A stretch of DNA of 64,000 nt. It comes from Buchnera aphidicola (Floraphis choui). Its GTDB lineage: Bacteria > Pseudomonadota > Gammaproteobacteria > Enterobacterales > Enterobacteriaceae. The notes under the pieces were generated by a model. It saw nothing but the letters and a program-made list of their open reading frames with translations. It was not told the DNA's origin and ran no database searches. The translations under genes and the position numbers were made by a program. Shown here in pieces: positions 18,992 to 28,123 of the stretch (its first letter is position 1; every line of letters begins with the position of its first letter). The stretch lies in contig CP140044.1 in assembly GCA_039830045.1 (NCBI GenBank), positions 310,001 to 374,000 on the forward strand, in the 5' to 3' direction.

Positions 18992-19033
18992 TACTAAGTT
19001 ACTAATTTAGAGTTATAGGTTAGTAACTTAGTA
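18992..19033 (-). terminator. 14-bp perfect hairpin between rpsA and tpiA
   Basis: TACTAAGTTACTAA at 18992-19005 is the exact reverse complement of 19020-19033, with a 14-base loop. In the minus-strand transcript it comes about 190 bases after the rpsA stop and 19 bases before the tpiA start, followed by AAAATTTTT. It may terminate rpsA transcription, or it may be a 5' leader structure for tpiA; the sequence does not decide. Confidence 0.6.
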
Positions 19034-19224
19034 TTGAATTTCATAATTATTTTATTTCAATAATGTTTCATTATAATTAAAATTAATTGATGTTATAATT
19101 CCAATATATATCATTTTAAAATTAATATACCTAATTATACACTATCCTATATTGATATTCACGCAAAATAATTTTATTGTCATATTTACTATTTTATAGT
19201 ATTTAGAATTATAAAGTATTTTTA

Positions 19225-20910
19225 TTAATCTACGTTTTTAGCAGCTTTAAAAGCTTCAGTCATAGCATTTGAAAAATTTTTTCCGTCTTTTTTTTTGTCT
19301 TGATTTTCAATATATTCTTTTTTTTCTGAACATTCTGATAATATAGCAGATAAATATATTATTTTGTTCTTTCTATCCACGCTGTTTAATTTTACATCTA
19401 TTTTTTTTTCAGGAAAAAAATATGATGTAAGTAATGAATTATCAGTAGTATATATATATGGAAGTTCTGAAATTTTAATGTATCCTTTAATACACTTAGA
19501 CAACTCAATAGTAATAATTTTGTCATCTATTTTTTTAACAGTTCCTGAAACGATACTACCTTTTTTATAATTTAAAATATATTGATTAAATGGATCTTCT
19601 TTTAATTGTTTAATTCCTAAAGATATACGTTCTCTTTCAGAATCAACTTGTAAAACTATAGCTGAAATTTCATCACCTTTTTTATATTTTTTAACTGCTT
19701 CTTCACCTGATGAAACCCAAGATATATCTGACAAATGAACTAATCCATCAATTCCACCATGTAATCCAATAAAAATTCCAAAATCAGTAACAGATTTTAT
19801 TCTTCCCTGGACACATGTTCCTTTATTATTTTTTTTCGAAAATTCTTTCCATGGATTAATTTTACATTGTTTTAATCCTAAAGAAATTCGTCTTTTTTCT
19901 TCATCAATATCTAATACCATTACTTCTACTATGGAATCAATATTTACTACTTTAGATGGATGAATGTTCTTATTAGTCCAATCCATTTCTGAAACATGAA
20001 CTAAGCCTTCTACACCTTCTTCAATTTCTACAAAACACCCATAATCGGTTAAATTAGTTACTTTTCCAGTTATTCTTGTTCCCTCGGGATATCTTTCTGC
20101 GATTTTTGTCCATGGGTCATCTCCTAATTGTTTTAATCCTAGTGATACTCTTGTTTTGTCTCGGTCAAATTTTAATATTTTTACTTTAATTTCATCACCT
20201 ATATTTACAATTTCGCTAGGATGTTTTACTCTTTTCCATGCCATATCAGTAATATGTAATAATCCATCTACTCCTCCTAAATCTACAAATGCTCCGTAAT
20301 CGGTAAGATTTTTAACTATTCCTATTGATTCCATACCTTCTTGTAACGTAGAAAGTAATAAATTTCGTTCTACATTGTTTTCTGATTCAATAACGGCACG
20401 GCGAGATACAACTACATTATTACGTTTTTGATCTAATTTAATAACTTTAAATTCTAATTCTTTTCCTTCTAAATGACTAGAGTCTCGAATAGGACGAACA
20501 TCTACTAAAGAACCAGGTAAGAATGCTCGAATATCATTTAATTCTACAGTAAATCCTCCTTTTACTTTTCCATTAATTGTTCCAAGTACCGTTTTGGAAT
20601 CTTTGTAAGCTTTTTCTAATATTAACCATGCTTCATGACGCTTAGCTTTTTCACGTGATAGTAAAGTTTCACCAAATCCATCTTCAATGGCATCTAAAGC
20701 AACGTCAATTGTATCTCCTATTTTTACTTCTATATCTCCTTTAATATTTTTAAATTGTTCTATTGGAATAGTTGATTCAGATTTTAACCCGGCGTCAACT
20801 AACACAGTATCTTTATTAATGTCAATAACAATACCATGAATAATTGATCCAGGTTTAGTTTCAATTTTTTTTAAAGATTCTTCAAATAATTGAGAAAACG
20901 ATTCAGTCAT
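19225..20910 (-). CDS. rpsA: 30S ribosomal protein S1
   Basis: S1 is an mRNA-binding protein of the small subunit needed for initiation on many mRNAs. The 561 residues match the six-S1-repeat architecture of E. coli S1 (557). The start MTESFSQLFEESLKKIETKPGSIIHG is typical. Repeats 3-5 show the pattern LTDYGAFVDLGGVDGLLHITDM, GCFVEIEEGVEGLVHVSEMDW and DFGIFIGLHGGIDGLVHLSDISW. The C-terminal tail AMTEAFKAAKNVD is conserved. It follows aroA on the minus strand after a 0.9-kb spacer where cmk lies in E. coli. Confidence 0.98.
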   Translation of the reverse strand: MTESFSQLFEESLKKIETKPGSIIHGIVIDINKDTVLVDAGLKSESTIPIEQFKNIKGDIEVKIGDTIDVALDAIEDGFGETLLSREKAKRHEAWLILEKAYKDSKTVLGTINGKVKGGFTVELNDIRAFLPGSLVDVRPIRDSSHLEGKELEFKVIKLDQKRNNVVVSRRAVIESENNVERNLLLSTLQEGMESIGIVKNLTDYGAFVDLGGVDGLLHITDMAWKRVKHPSEIVNIGDEIKVKILKFDRDKTRVSLGLKQLGDDPWTKIAERYPEGTRITGKVTNLTDYGCFVEIEEGVEGLVHVSEMDWTNKNIHPSKVVNIDSIVEVMVLDIDEEKRRISLGLKQCKINPWKEFSKKNNKGTCVQGRIKSVTDFGIFIGLHGGIDGLVHLSDISWVSSGEEAVKKYKKGDEISAIVLQVDSERERISLGIKQLKEDPFNQYILNYKKGSIVSGTVKKIDDKIITIELSKCIKGYIKISELPYIYTTDNSLLTSYFFPEKKIDVKLNSVDRKNKIIYLSAILSECSEKKEYIENQDKKKDGKNFSNAMTEAFKAAKNVD

Positions 20911-21819
20911 ATCAATAATCTTACAGTATTGTTAAAACACCTATTTTCTTACGTCATGTAAAATAGTGTTTATTTTATAAATCCTATAATATTCTTTATT
21001 ATAGATTGTATTTAGACATTTAATATTTCATTAATTATTCTAAATTTAATCAAGTAGTATACGTAAACATACTAATCAACTGTTTTAACATGCATATAAT
21101 TTTGAGTTTATTATAATGATGCTTTTAAAAAATTAAAAATGATAATATTTATTTAAATTAATATCTCGTTTTATAATTCAGTAGAATTTATTGAAACTAA
21201 TTTAAATTTTGTTTTTTAAAGTGTAACAAATATCGTCATATTCTAATTTTTAAATTAAATTTTAGAAATGTTAATATAAATACAAAAAATTATAGTTCTT
21301 ATATTTATTTTGTTAGTTACTAAACTTAATAAGTTATAACAAAGTTATAAGTTTTAATAAAAATTTTTAATATATACATATGATCTCTTAAAAGTAATAT
21401 TATTTATTGCTTTTATTTTTAGTATTATGTTAAATATTATAAATAAAGTTATTTTTTAAATCATTTTACTTAAAGAGGTATTAAAGAAATTTTAATATTA
21501 GTAAAATAAATTTCTTCTAAAAAATTTATTATTTAAAACGTTAATATCAAAATTTTTATGTTAATTTTAATTATATAATATTATAATTTAACATTTCAAA
21601 GTTCTTTTTTATAATTAACACTTTTCTTATTTTATTAATAATAAAACACGTTTTTATAAAATTTTAGTATAAAATTTATACTTTAATACTATTTATAATA
21701 CTTTTAAATTTATATTACGTACAGATTATAAATAAATTTGTAGTTAAATTTATTATAGTATTTAGATTATATTTGTATACGTTATAAATGTTAATGTTTT
21801 AAAAAATTGAAATAAAATA
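20911..21819. other. Long gene-free spacer between aroA and rpsA (cmk position)
   Basis: This 909-base spacer on the serC-aroA-rpsA minus-strand block occupies the place of cmk in the E. coli order serC-aroA-(ycaL)-cmk-rpsA. I searched by eye for the Cmk nucleotide-binding loop on the minus strand and saw none. It presumably contains the rpsA promoter and fully eroded DNA. No RNA gene is seen. Confidence 0.5.
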
Positions 21820-23103
21820 TCAAAAACTAATGGAATCTAGTTCATCAAAATAATTTGGAAACGTTTTATTAACACAACTTGGATTAAATAATGTTACTTT
21901 AGTATTGTCAGATAATGCTACTAAAGAAAAACACATAGCTATTCGATGATCGTTATAAGTGTTAATATTAGCATGAAAAAATTTTTTTGGTGGAGAAATA
22001 TGAATATAATCGTTGCCTTCTTGTACTGTAGCTCCTACTTTTCTTAATTCTTTAGACATTGCTGATAATCGATCAGTTTCTTTTACTCTCCAGTTGTAAA
22101 TATTTCGAATGATAGTATCTCCAATAGAAAATAATGCCACTATAGCAATAGTCATAGCAGCATCAGGAATATGATTCATATCTAAATCAATACCGCGTAA
22201 TGTTCCTCTTCGGCAACAAATAAAGTTTCGTCCAAAAGTAATGAATGCACCCATTTTTTTAAGCACTTTTGAAAATGCAACATCTCCTTGAATACTATTT
22301 AAACCAATACCTGTAACACATACTGATCCTCCTTTAATTGCAGCTGAAGCAAGAAAATATGAAGCGGAAGATGCATCTCCTTCTATTAAATAATTGCCTG
22401 GAGATCGATATCTTTGACGTCCTCGAATATAAAAGGAAGTATAAGAATTATTTACAATATTTACTCCAAATTGACTAATTAATTTAAGTGTTATATCTAT
22501 ATAAGGTCTAGATACTAAATTCCCTTCTATTATAATTGTAGAATTTAAAGCAGCGAGAGGAGATGCAATTAGTAAAGCTGTTAAAAATTGACTAGAAATA
22601 GATCCATTAACAATTATATTTCCTCCAGAAAATCCTCCTTTAATATGTATTGGGGGGTATCCTTCTTTCTTAAAATATTGAATATTTGCACCTCCTTGCT
22701 GTAAAGAATGAACTAAATGTTTTATAGGTCTTTCTTGCATTCTATTATCCCCTGTAAGTAATATATTATTATTACTTAAAGATAATGCTGCAGTTAAAAA
22801 CCTCATAGCAGTGCCTGCATTGCCTAAAAATAATGAAATTTCTTTATTTATGTATAATGGTTTAGATATTCCTTGAATTTTACATATAGAATTATTTTTA
22901 GATAAAACAAAATTTACTCCAAAAATTTTTAATGCATTTAGCATGTATTTAGTATCATCACTAAATAACAAATTATACAAATTAGTAGTTCCTTGTGACA
23001 TAGCTGATAATAATAATACTCGATTAGAAATACTCTTTGATCCTGGCAAGCGTATTACTCCATCAACAAATGCAATCGAATTTAATGTTAAAAAATCTTG
23101 CAT
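21820..23103 (-). CDS. aroA: 3-phosphoshikimate 1-carboxyvinyltransferase (EPSP synthase)
   Basis: This is the sixth step of the shikimate pathway, joining PEP and shikimate-3-phosphate. It supports the chorismate supply for Phe, Tyr and Trp, a core nutritional role of Buchnera. The 427 residues equal E. coli AroA. Motifs are LPGSKSISNRVLLLSAM (19-35), LFLGNAGTAMRFLTAAL, GDNRMQERPIKHLV, SSQFLTALL, EGDASSASYFLA and YNDHRIAMCFSL. It follows serC with 80 bases between, preserving the serC-aroA pairing. Confidence 0.98.
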   Translation of the reverse strand: MQDFLTLNSIAFVDGVIRLPGSKSISNRVLLLSAMSQGTTNLYNLLFSDDTKYMLNALKIFGVNFVLSKNNSICKIQGISKPLYINKEISLFLGNAGTAMRFLTAALSLSNNNILLTGDNRMQERPIKHLVHSLQQGGANIQYFKKEGYPPIHIKGGFSGGNIIVNGSISSQFLTALLIASPLAALNSTIIIEGNLVSRPYIDITLKLISQFGVNIVNNSYTSFYIRGRQRYRSPGNYLIEGDASSASYFLASAAIKGGSVCVTGIGLNSIQGDVAFSKVLKKMGAFITFGRNFICCRRGTLRGIDLDMNHIPDAAMTIAIVALFSIGDTIIRNIYNWRVKETDRLSAMSKELRKVGATVQEGNDYIHISPPKKFFHANINTYNDHRIAMCFSLVALSDNTKVTLFNPSCVNKTFPNYFDELDSISF

Positions 23104-23183
23104 TATTAATCTCTTTATAAAAAATTATTTTATTAATTTAGATATATGATAACACTTTAAATAATTTTAAAAATATATTTTAG

Positions 23184-24278
23184 CTATCCGTATTTTTTTT
23201 CAAAATTTTTCATAAATTGTATTAATTTTATTACACCTTCTATTGGCATAGAATTATAAATAGAAGCACGAAACCCCCCAATAATACTATGTCCATTTAA
23301 GCAATGTAAGCCAAAATTATAAGATTTCTCTAAAAACAAAGAATAGAGATCATAATTTGTAATATTAAATATAACATTCATAAAAGAACGATTATAATTA
23401 ATTATATTATTAATATAAAAATCAGTACTATCTATCATTTTATATAATAAATTTGCTTTTTTTTCATTAAATTTTTGTACTTCTATTAATCCTCCTAGTT
23501 TTTTTATCCATTTTAAAACTAAATTAGACACATATAAAGAAAATGTTGAAGGTGTGTTAAACATTGAATTATTTTCAGATAATATTTTATAATTTAAAAT
23601 AGAAGGACATATATTTTTTGCTTTTTCTAACAAGTCACTACGTATAATTACTATAGTTACTCCAGAAGGACCTATATTTTTTTGCGCACTAGCATAAATC
23701 ATACCATATCGTTTAACATCTATAACTCGAGAGAAAAGAGTTGATGAAAAATCGCCTACTATAATAGTTTCATTACTGAAATTAGGTTCTTCATAAATAG
23801 CTATTCCTTCAATTGTTTCATTAGGACAATAGTGAAGATATGCACTATTAGTATGTATTTTCCAATCACTCATAGGCAATATACAATGATGATTACTTAA
23901 TATTTTTCGTACATTAATAATATTAGGAGTACAATATTTTTTACTTTCTAATGCTGCACTATATGACCAATATCCGCTGTTAATGTAATCTGCATATACA
24001 TCATTTCCTAGTAAGTTTATAGGTATAGCAGAAAATTGTCCTCTTGCCCCACCATGACAAAACAATACTTTGTAATATTCAGGAACATTTAATAAGCTAC
24101 GCAAATTAAATTCTAATTGTTCTAACACTGATATAAATTCTTTGCTTCGATGACTAATCTCTATTATAGATTTTCCAGAATTTTTCCAATTGCACAATTC
24201 TGATTGTGCTATTTTTAATACTTCTTTTGGCAACATAGCCGGGCCTGCGCTAAAATTATAAATTATATTTTTATCCAT
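23184..24278 (-). CDS. serC: Phosphoserine aminotransferase
   Basis: This PLP enzyme converts 3-phosphohydroxypyruvate to phosphoserine and also acts in pyridoxine synthesis in relatives. It has 364 residues (E. coli 362). Diagnostic segments are YNFSAGPAMLPKEVL at 6-20, SHRSKEFISVLEQ, FCHGGARGQFSAIPINLL, VGDFSSTLFSRVIDV and the PLP-lysine site ASAQKNIGPSGVTIVI. The C terminus GHSIIGGFRASIYNSMPIEGV is intact. It is first in a serC-aroA unit and follows serS on the same strand. Confidence 0.97.
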   Translation of the reverse strand: MDKNIIYNFSAGPAMLPKEVLKIAQSELCNWKNSGKSIIEISHRSKEFISVLEQLEFNLRSLLNVPEYYKVLFCHGGARGQFSAIPINLLGNDVYADYINSGYWSYSAALESKKYCTPNIINVRKILSNHHCILPMSDWKIHTNSAYLHYCPNETIEGIAIYEEPNFSNETIIVGDFSSTLFSRVIDVKRYGMIYASAQKNIGPSGVTIVIIRSDLLEKAKNICPSILNYKILSENNSMFNTPSTFSLYVSNLVLKWIKKLGGLIEVQKFNEKKANLLYKMIDSTDFYINNIINYNRSFMNVIFNITNYDLYSLFLEKSYNFGLHCLNGHSIIGGFRASIYNSMPIEGVIKLIQFMKNFEKKYG

Positions 24279-24377
24279 ATATTAACCTAATAATAATTAG
24301 ATCTTAATTGTTTAATTATGATTAAATATTTCTGAAATTAATTAAAATAATTCAATTTATTATTATAAACAACTTTT

Positions 24378-25670
24378 CTACAAGAATTTTAATCCTTTCA
24401 TATAATTGGTTTGTAATACTTTAGGTACCTTAATTCGGCCATCAGATTGTTGATAATTTTCTAAAATTGCAGCTAGTGTTCTACCAATAGCCAGTCCTGA
24501 TCCATTTATAGTATGCACAAAATAACTTTTATTATTAGTTTTAGATCGAAATTTTGCATAAATACGACGTGCTTGAAAATCTAACATATTAGAACAGGAA
24601 GACACTTCTCGATAGGAATTTTGTGATGGAAGCCATACTTCTAAATCATAAGTTTTTGTTGATGAAAAACTTGTGTCCCCCGCACATAATAATACTTTAC
24701 GATATGGTAATTCTAATAAATCTAAAATTTTTTCTGCATGAGAAGTTAATTCTTCTAATTTTTCCATAGAGTTACTAGGATGAGTAATTTGAACAATTTC
24801 GACTTTATCAAATTGATGTAATCTAATTAACCCTCTTGTATCACGTCCATATGAAGAAGATTCTGAACGAAAACAAGGTGTATTAGCTACTAACATTATT
24901 GGCAATTTTTTTTCTTCTAATATACAATTTTTAAATAAATTAGTTAATGGAACTTCTGCGGTTGGTATTAATACATAATTACTATTTTTTTTTTGATTAG
25001 GAAGCGATTGAGTATAAAATAAATCCATACTAAATTTTGGTAATTGTCCTGTTCCATATAAACTGTTTTTAGATACTAAATAAGGAACATAAGTTTCTAG
25101 ATATTTATGTATTTTAGTATGTATATCTAACATAAATTGTCCTAACGAACGATGTAATAAAGCAACACGCCCTTTCATAACAACAAAACGAGATCCAGAT
25201 ATTTTAGCTGATGATATCCAATCAAAACCGTCTAGTTGATTGCCTAATTCCACATGATCTTTAACTTTAAAAGAAAAATTATTTGTTGTTCCATAACGAT
25301 TTATTTCTTTATTATTTTCATTATTAAATCCATTTGGAATAGAATCGTCAGGAATGTTAGGAATATTGGCTAGAAATACATTAATTTCTTCTAATAATGA
25401 TTTCAATTCTTTTTTAACATGTAATAATTCTGTAATAATCTTATGCGCTTTAATTTTAGAATTTATACAATTTTGATGAGTTTTATTTTTGTCTCTTATA
25501 ATATTAGAAATAATATTATGTTGTGATTGAAGGTTTTCACTTTGTGTTTGTAACAACTTTCTCTTTTTCTCTAAAGAAAAAAATTTTTTTACATCTAATG
25601 TAAATCCTTTTCTCTCTAATTTTTGTGAAATAGTATTAATATCACTACGCAGTAGTTTAATGTTTAACAT
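24378..25670 (-). CDS. serS: Seryl-tRNA synthetase
   Basis: This class II synthetase charges tRNA-Ser. The 430 residues match E. coli. The N-terminal coiled-coil arm (about 25-105, rich in Lys, Gln and Leu) binds the long variable arm of tRNA-Ser. The catalytic domain has motif 2 CFRSESSSYGRDTRGLIRLHQF and motif 3 NGSGLAIGRTLAAILEN. One client tRNA, tRNA-Ser(UGA), lies at 44154 and shows an unusual discriminator base. Confidence 0.98.
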   Translation of the reverse strand: MLNIKLLRSDINTISQKLERKGFTLDVKKFFSLEKKRKLLQTQSENLQSQHNIISNIIRDKNKTHQNCINSKIKAHKIITELLHVKKELKSLLEEINVFLANIPNIPDDSIPNGFNNENNKEINRYGTTNNFSFKVKDHVELGNQLDGFDWISSAKISGSRFVVMKGRVALLHRSLGQFMLDIHTKIHKYLETYVPYLVSKNSLYGTGQLPKFSMDLFYTQSLPNQKKNSNYVLIPTAEVPLTNLFKNCILEEKKLPIMLVANTPCFRSESSSYGRDTRGLIRLHQFDKVEIVQITHPSNSMEKLEELTSHAEKILDLLELPYRKVLLCAGDTSFSSTKTYDLEVWLPSQNSYREVSSCSNMLDFQARRIYAKFRSKTNNKSYFVHTINGSGLAIGRTLAAILENYQQSDGRIKVPKVLQTNYMKGLKFL

Positions 25671-25813
25671 ATTTGAATTAATTTTATATTATATCAAGAA
25701 ATTACGTTAAATTTTGATAATAAATTAACAATAAAAATATTTAAAGTATTAAAAACTTATACTTTAATTAATATTAAATATTATATATTCATATCACCTT
25801 TGGTTGTTTACAG

Positions 25814-26416
25814 TTAAACTAGAATAGATTTAAAAACAAATTGATCATTTTTAAATCTTCTAAAGTTCTGATTATAAGAAATAATAACATTTTTAATTCC
25901 GGTTCTTTCAATAAATTCAATTTTTCTAATAATGCCATTATTACTAATACAAATTTTGTAATATTTAGTCATATCTATATTAAATTTTAAAAATAGTTGA
26001 AAACAATCTTTTTTTTAAAATATTGTAATTTTTAAAAAATATTTATTTGTATTAGTAAATAGCATAAAAGGAGCATCTTTAAATATGTCCTTAGCAAAAA
26101 AAATACTTACTTGATGTATTAGTGAATCATAAAACCATATTGTTTTTAAATTAGAAATAATTTTAACTTGATCAGGGTTAATTAAATGCCAATTAAACCA
26201 TCTAAGTTTCTTCATTTGAACTTCTCCTTTACCAGATTGAATAACTATACCTGTTTCATCAATAGTTTTTTGTTTAAGAAATGAAGAAAAATTATATAAT
26301 TTAGAAATTCTATTTTCAAATGTTATATTTTTTGCTAATACATAGCTTATTTGTATATAATTTAAAAGCAGTAAAAGAAAAAATTTACAAATTTTACTTA
26401 TTATTCTATACATCAT
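25814..26416 (-). CDS. lolA: Outer-membrane lipoprotein carrier LolA, interrupted by an in-frame stop
   Basis: LolA is the periplasmic chaperone that takes lipoproteins from LolCDE to the outer membrane. Residues 1-133 (stop TAA at 26015-26017) have a signal peptide and the LolA motif GKGEVQMKKLRWFNWHLINPD, then TIWFYD and APFMLF. After the stop the same frame continues for 66 codons with LolA-like sequence: DCFQLFLKFN aligns with E. coli DDFVLTPKAS, and ISNNGIIRKIEFIE with NVGRDGTIHQFSAVE. The total, about 200 codons, equals E. coli LolA. The stop abuts an A8 run; a single T-to-A change (TTA to TAA) explains it, and a pair of compensating slips in nearby T6 and A8 runs is an alternative. It could be a decaying gene or one expressed as a truncated protein. 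Confidence 0.82.
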
Positions 26417-26655
26417 TTAATCCTAATAATTTGTTATACTACTAACATATAGTATAAAATAGATTACTTATAAATGTACGTTTATCAAAATCTTTACATT
26501 AAAAAATTTTAATATATCATTATATATTAATAACGAAATTTAATGTTTTATAATCTATAAAATTATACTAAAGTTTACTCTTATTAATTTTATTAATTAT
26601 TTTATATGTTAAAATACCTAATAAAATTTATTTTAAATATAAAATTGTTAATAAA

Positions 26656-27639
26656 ATGCCAATAAATAAAGATACTATTCAACATCAAAAACTAATTATT
26701 ATTGGGTCTGGGCCAGCTGGGTATACTGCAGCTATTTATGCGTCTAGAGCAAATCTTTACCCCACGTTATTTACTGGAGCTTATCCAGGTGGGCAATTAA
26801 TTAATACAAATTCTATTGAAAATTGGCCTGGAAACCCTCAAATTATAACAGGAATAGAGTTAATGAATAAAATGCATGATCATGCAAAATTATTTAATAC
26901 TACTATTATTTACGAAGAAATTACTCAAGTACAATTTGATAAAAGTCCATTTTTGCTAATAAGTGAATCTAATAAAAAGTATACTTCTGATGCAGTAATT
27001 ATTGCTACAGGGGCTTCAGCAAAATCTCTAAACTTATCTTCAGAAGAAAAGTTTAAAGGAAGGGGTGTATCAACATGTGCTGTTTGCGATGGGTATTTTT
27101 ATAAAGATAAAGTTGTTGCTGTAATTGGAGGAGGAAATTCTGCAATAGAAGAAGCATTATATTTATCTAATATAGCAAAAGTAGTACACTTAATTCATCG
27201 AAGACATTATTTTAGTGCTGAGAAAATATTAGTATCACGATTAATAAAAAAAGAAAAATATAAAAATATTATATTACATAAAAATAGTGTAGTACATGAT
27301 ATTATAGGTAATGAACAAGGAGTAACTGGAATAAATGTTATTGTTAAAAAAGATATACAGAAAAAAAATTATTTAATAGATGTATCTGGAGTATTTATAG
27401 CAATCGGATATAATCCAAATACAAAAATTTTTTTAAATCAAATTTCTATGAAAAATAATTACATCATTGTAAAATCAGGAGTACATGGTAATTATACCCA
27501 GACTAACATACCAGGAATTTTTGCAGCAGGAGATGTAATAGATCATATTTATAAGCAAGCAATTACTGCTTCGTCTAGTGGTTGCATGGCTGCTCTAGAT
27601 GCAGAAAAATATCTTGATACATTAAAAAGTTTTACTTAA
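26656..27639 (+). CDS. trxB: Thioredoxin reductase
   Basis: This NADPH-dependent flavoenzyme reduces thioredoxin. It has 327 residues (E. coli 321). The FAD-binding start is IIGSGPAGYTAAIYASRANL (15-34), then YPGGQLINT. The redox-active CAVC disulfide is at about 141-144 (STCAVCDGYF). The NADPH-binding motif is VIGGGNSAIEEALYLS, and the C-terminal FAD motif is GIFAAGDVIDHIYKQA. It is divergent from lolA; E. coli has ftsK and lrp in this gap. infA follows. Confidence 0.97.
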   Translation: MPINKDTIQHQKLIIIGSGPAGYTAAIYASRANLYPTLFTGAYPGGQLINTNSIENWPGNPQIITGIELMNKMHDHAKLFNTTIIYEEITQVQFDKSPFLLISESNKKYTSDAVIIATGASAKSLNLSSEEKFKGRGVSTCAVCDGYFYKDKVVAVIGGGNSAIEEALYLSNIAKVVHLIHRRHYFSAEKILVSRLIKKEKYKNIILHKNSVVHDIIGNEQGVTGINVIVKKDIQKKNYLIDVSGVFIAIGYNPNTKIFLNQISMKNNYIIVKSGVHGNYTQTNIPGIFAAGDVIDHIYKQAITASSSGCMAALDAEKYLDTLKSFT

Positions 27640-27714
27640 TTTTTTAATAATATTAAAGTTTTAGAATAGTAAATTTAATTTTATAACAATATATTATATT
27701 TGTTGGATGAATAA

Positions 27715-27933
27715 ATGACTAAAGAAGATAACATTGAAATGCAAGGCATAGTTATTGATACTTTACCCAATACTACGTTTCGCGTTGAATTAGAAAACAA
27801 ACATATTGTAACTGCTCACATTTCAGGAAAAATGCGAAAAAATTATATCCGAATTCTTACAGGAGATAAGGTTACATTAGAGCTAACTCCTTATGATTTA
27901 AGTAAGGGGAGAATTATATTCAGAAGTAGATAG
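27715..27933 (+). CDS. infA: Translation initiation factor IF-1
   Basis: This is a 72-residue OB-fold factor that binds the ribosomal A site during initiation; the length is that of E. coli IF-1. The sequence is highly conserved: TKEDNIEMQGIVIDTLPNT, HIVTAHISGKMRKNYIRI and LTGDKVTLELTPYDLSKGRI. The trxB-infA proximity reflects the E. coli infA-aat-cydCD-trxB region with the middle genes lost. Confidence 0.98.
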   Translation: MTKEDNIEMQGIVIDTLPNTTFRVELENKHIVTAHISGKMRKNYIRILTGDKVTLELTPYDLSKGRIIFRSR

Positions 27934-28123
27934 TATTTATATATAAATATATATTTTAAGCATATTATTTTATTATAAGTAATATTTCCTTAATTTTATT
28001 AATAATTAAATGAAAAAAGATAAAATCTTTAATTCAATTAATAAATATTATATTTAGGAGTTAAAAAAAGCTTAGAAATTTGAAACTTTATTTAAAATAT
28101 TTATAAACTTAGAGATTAATAAA

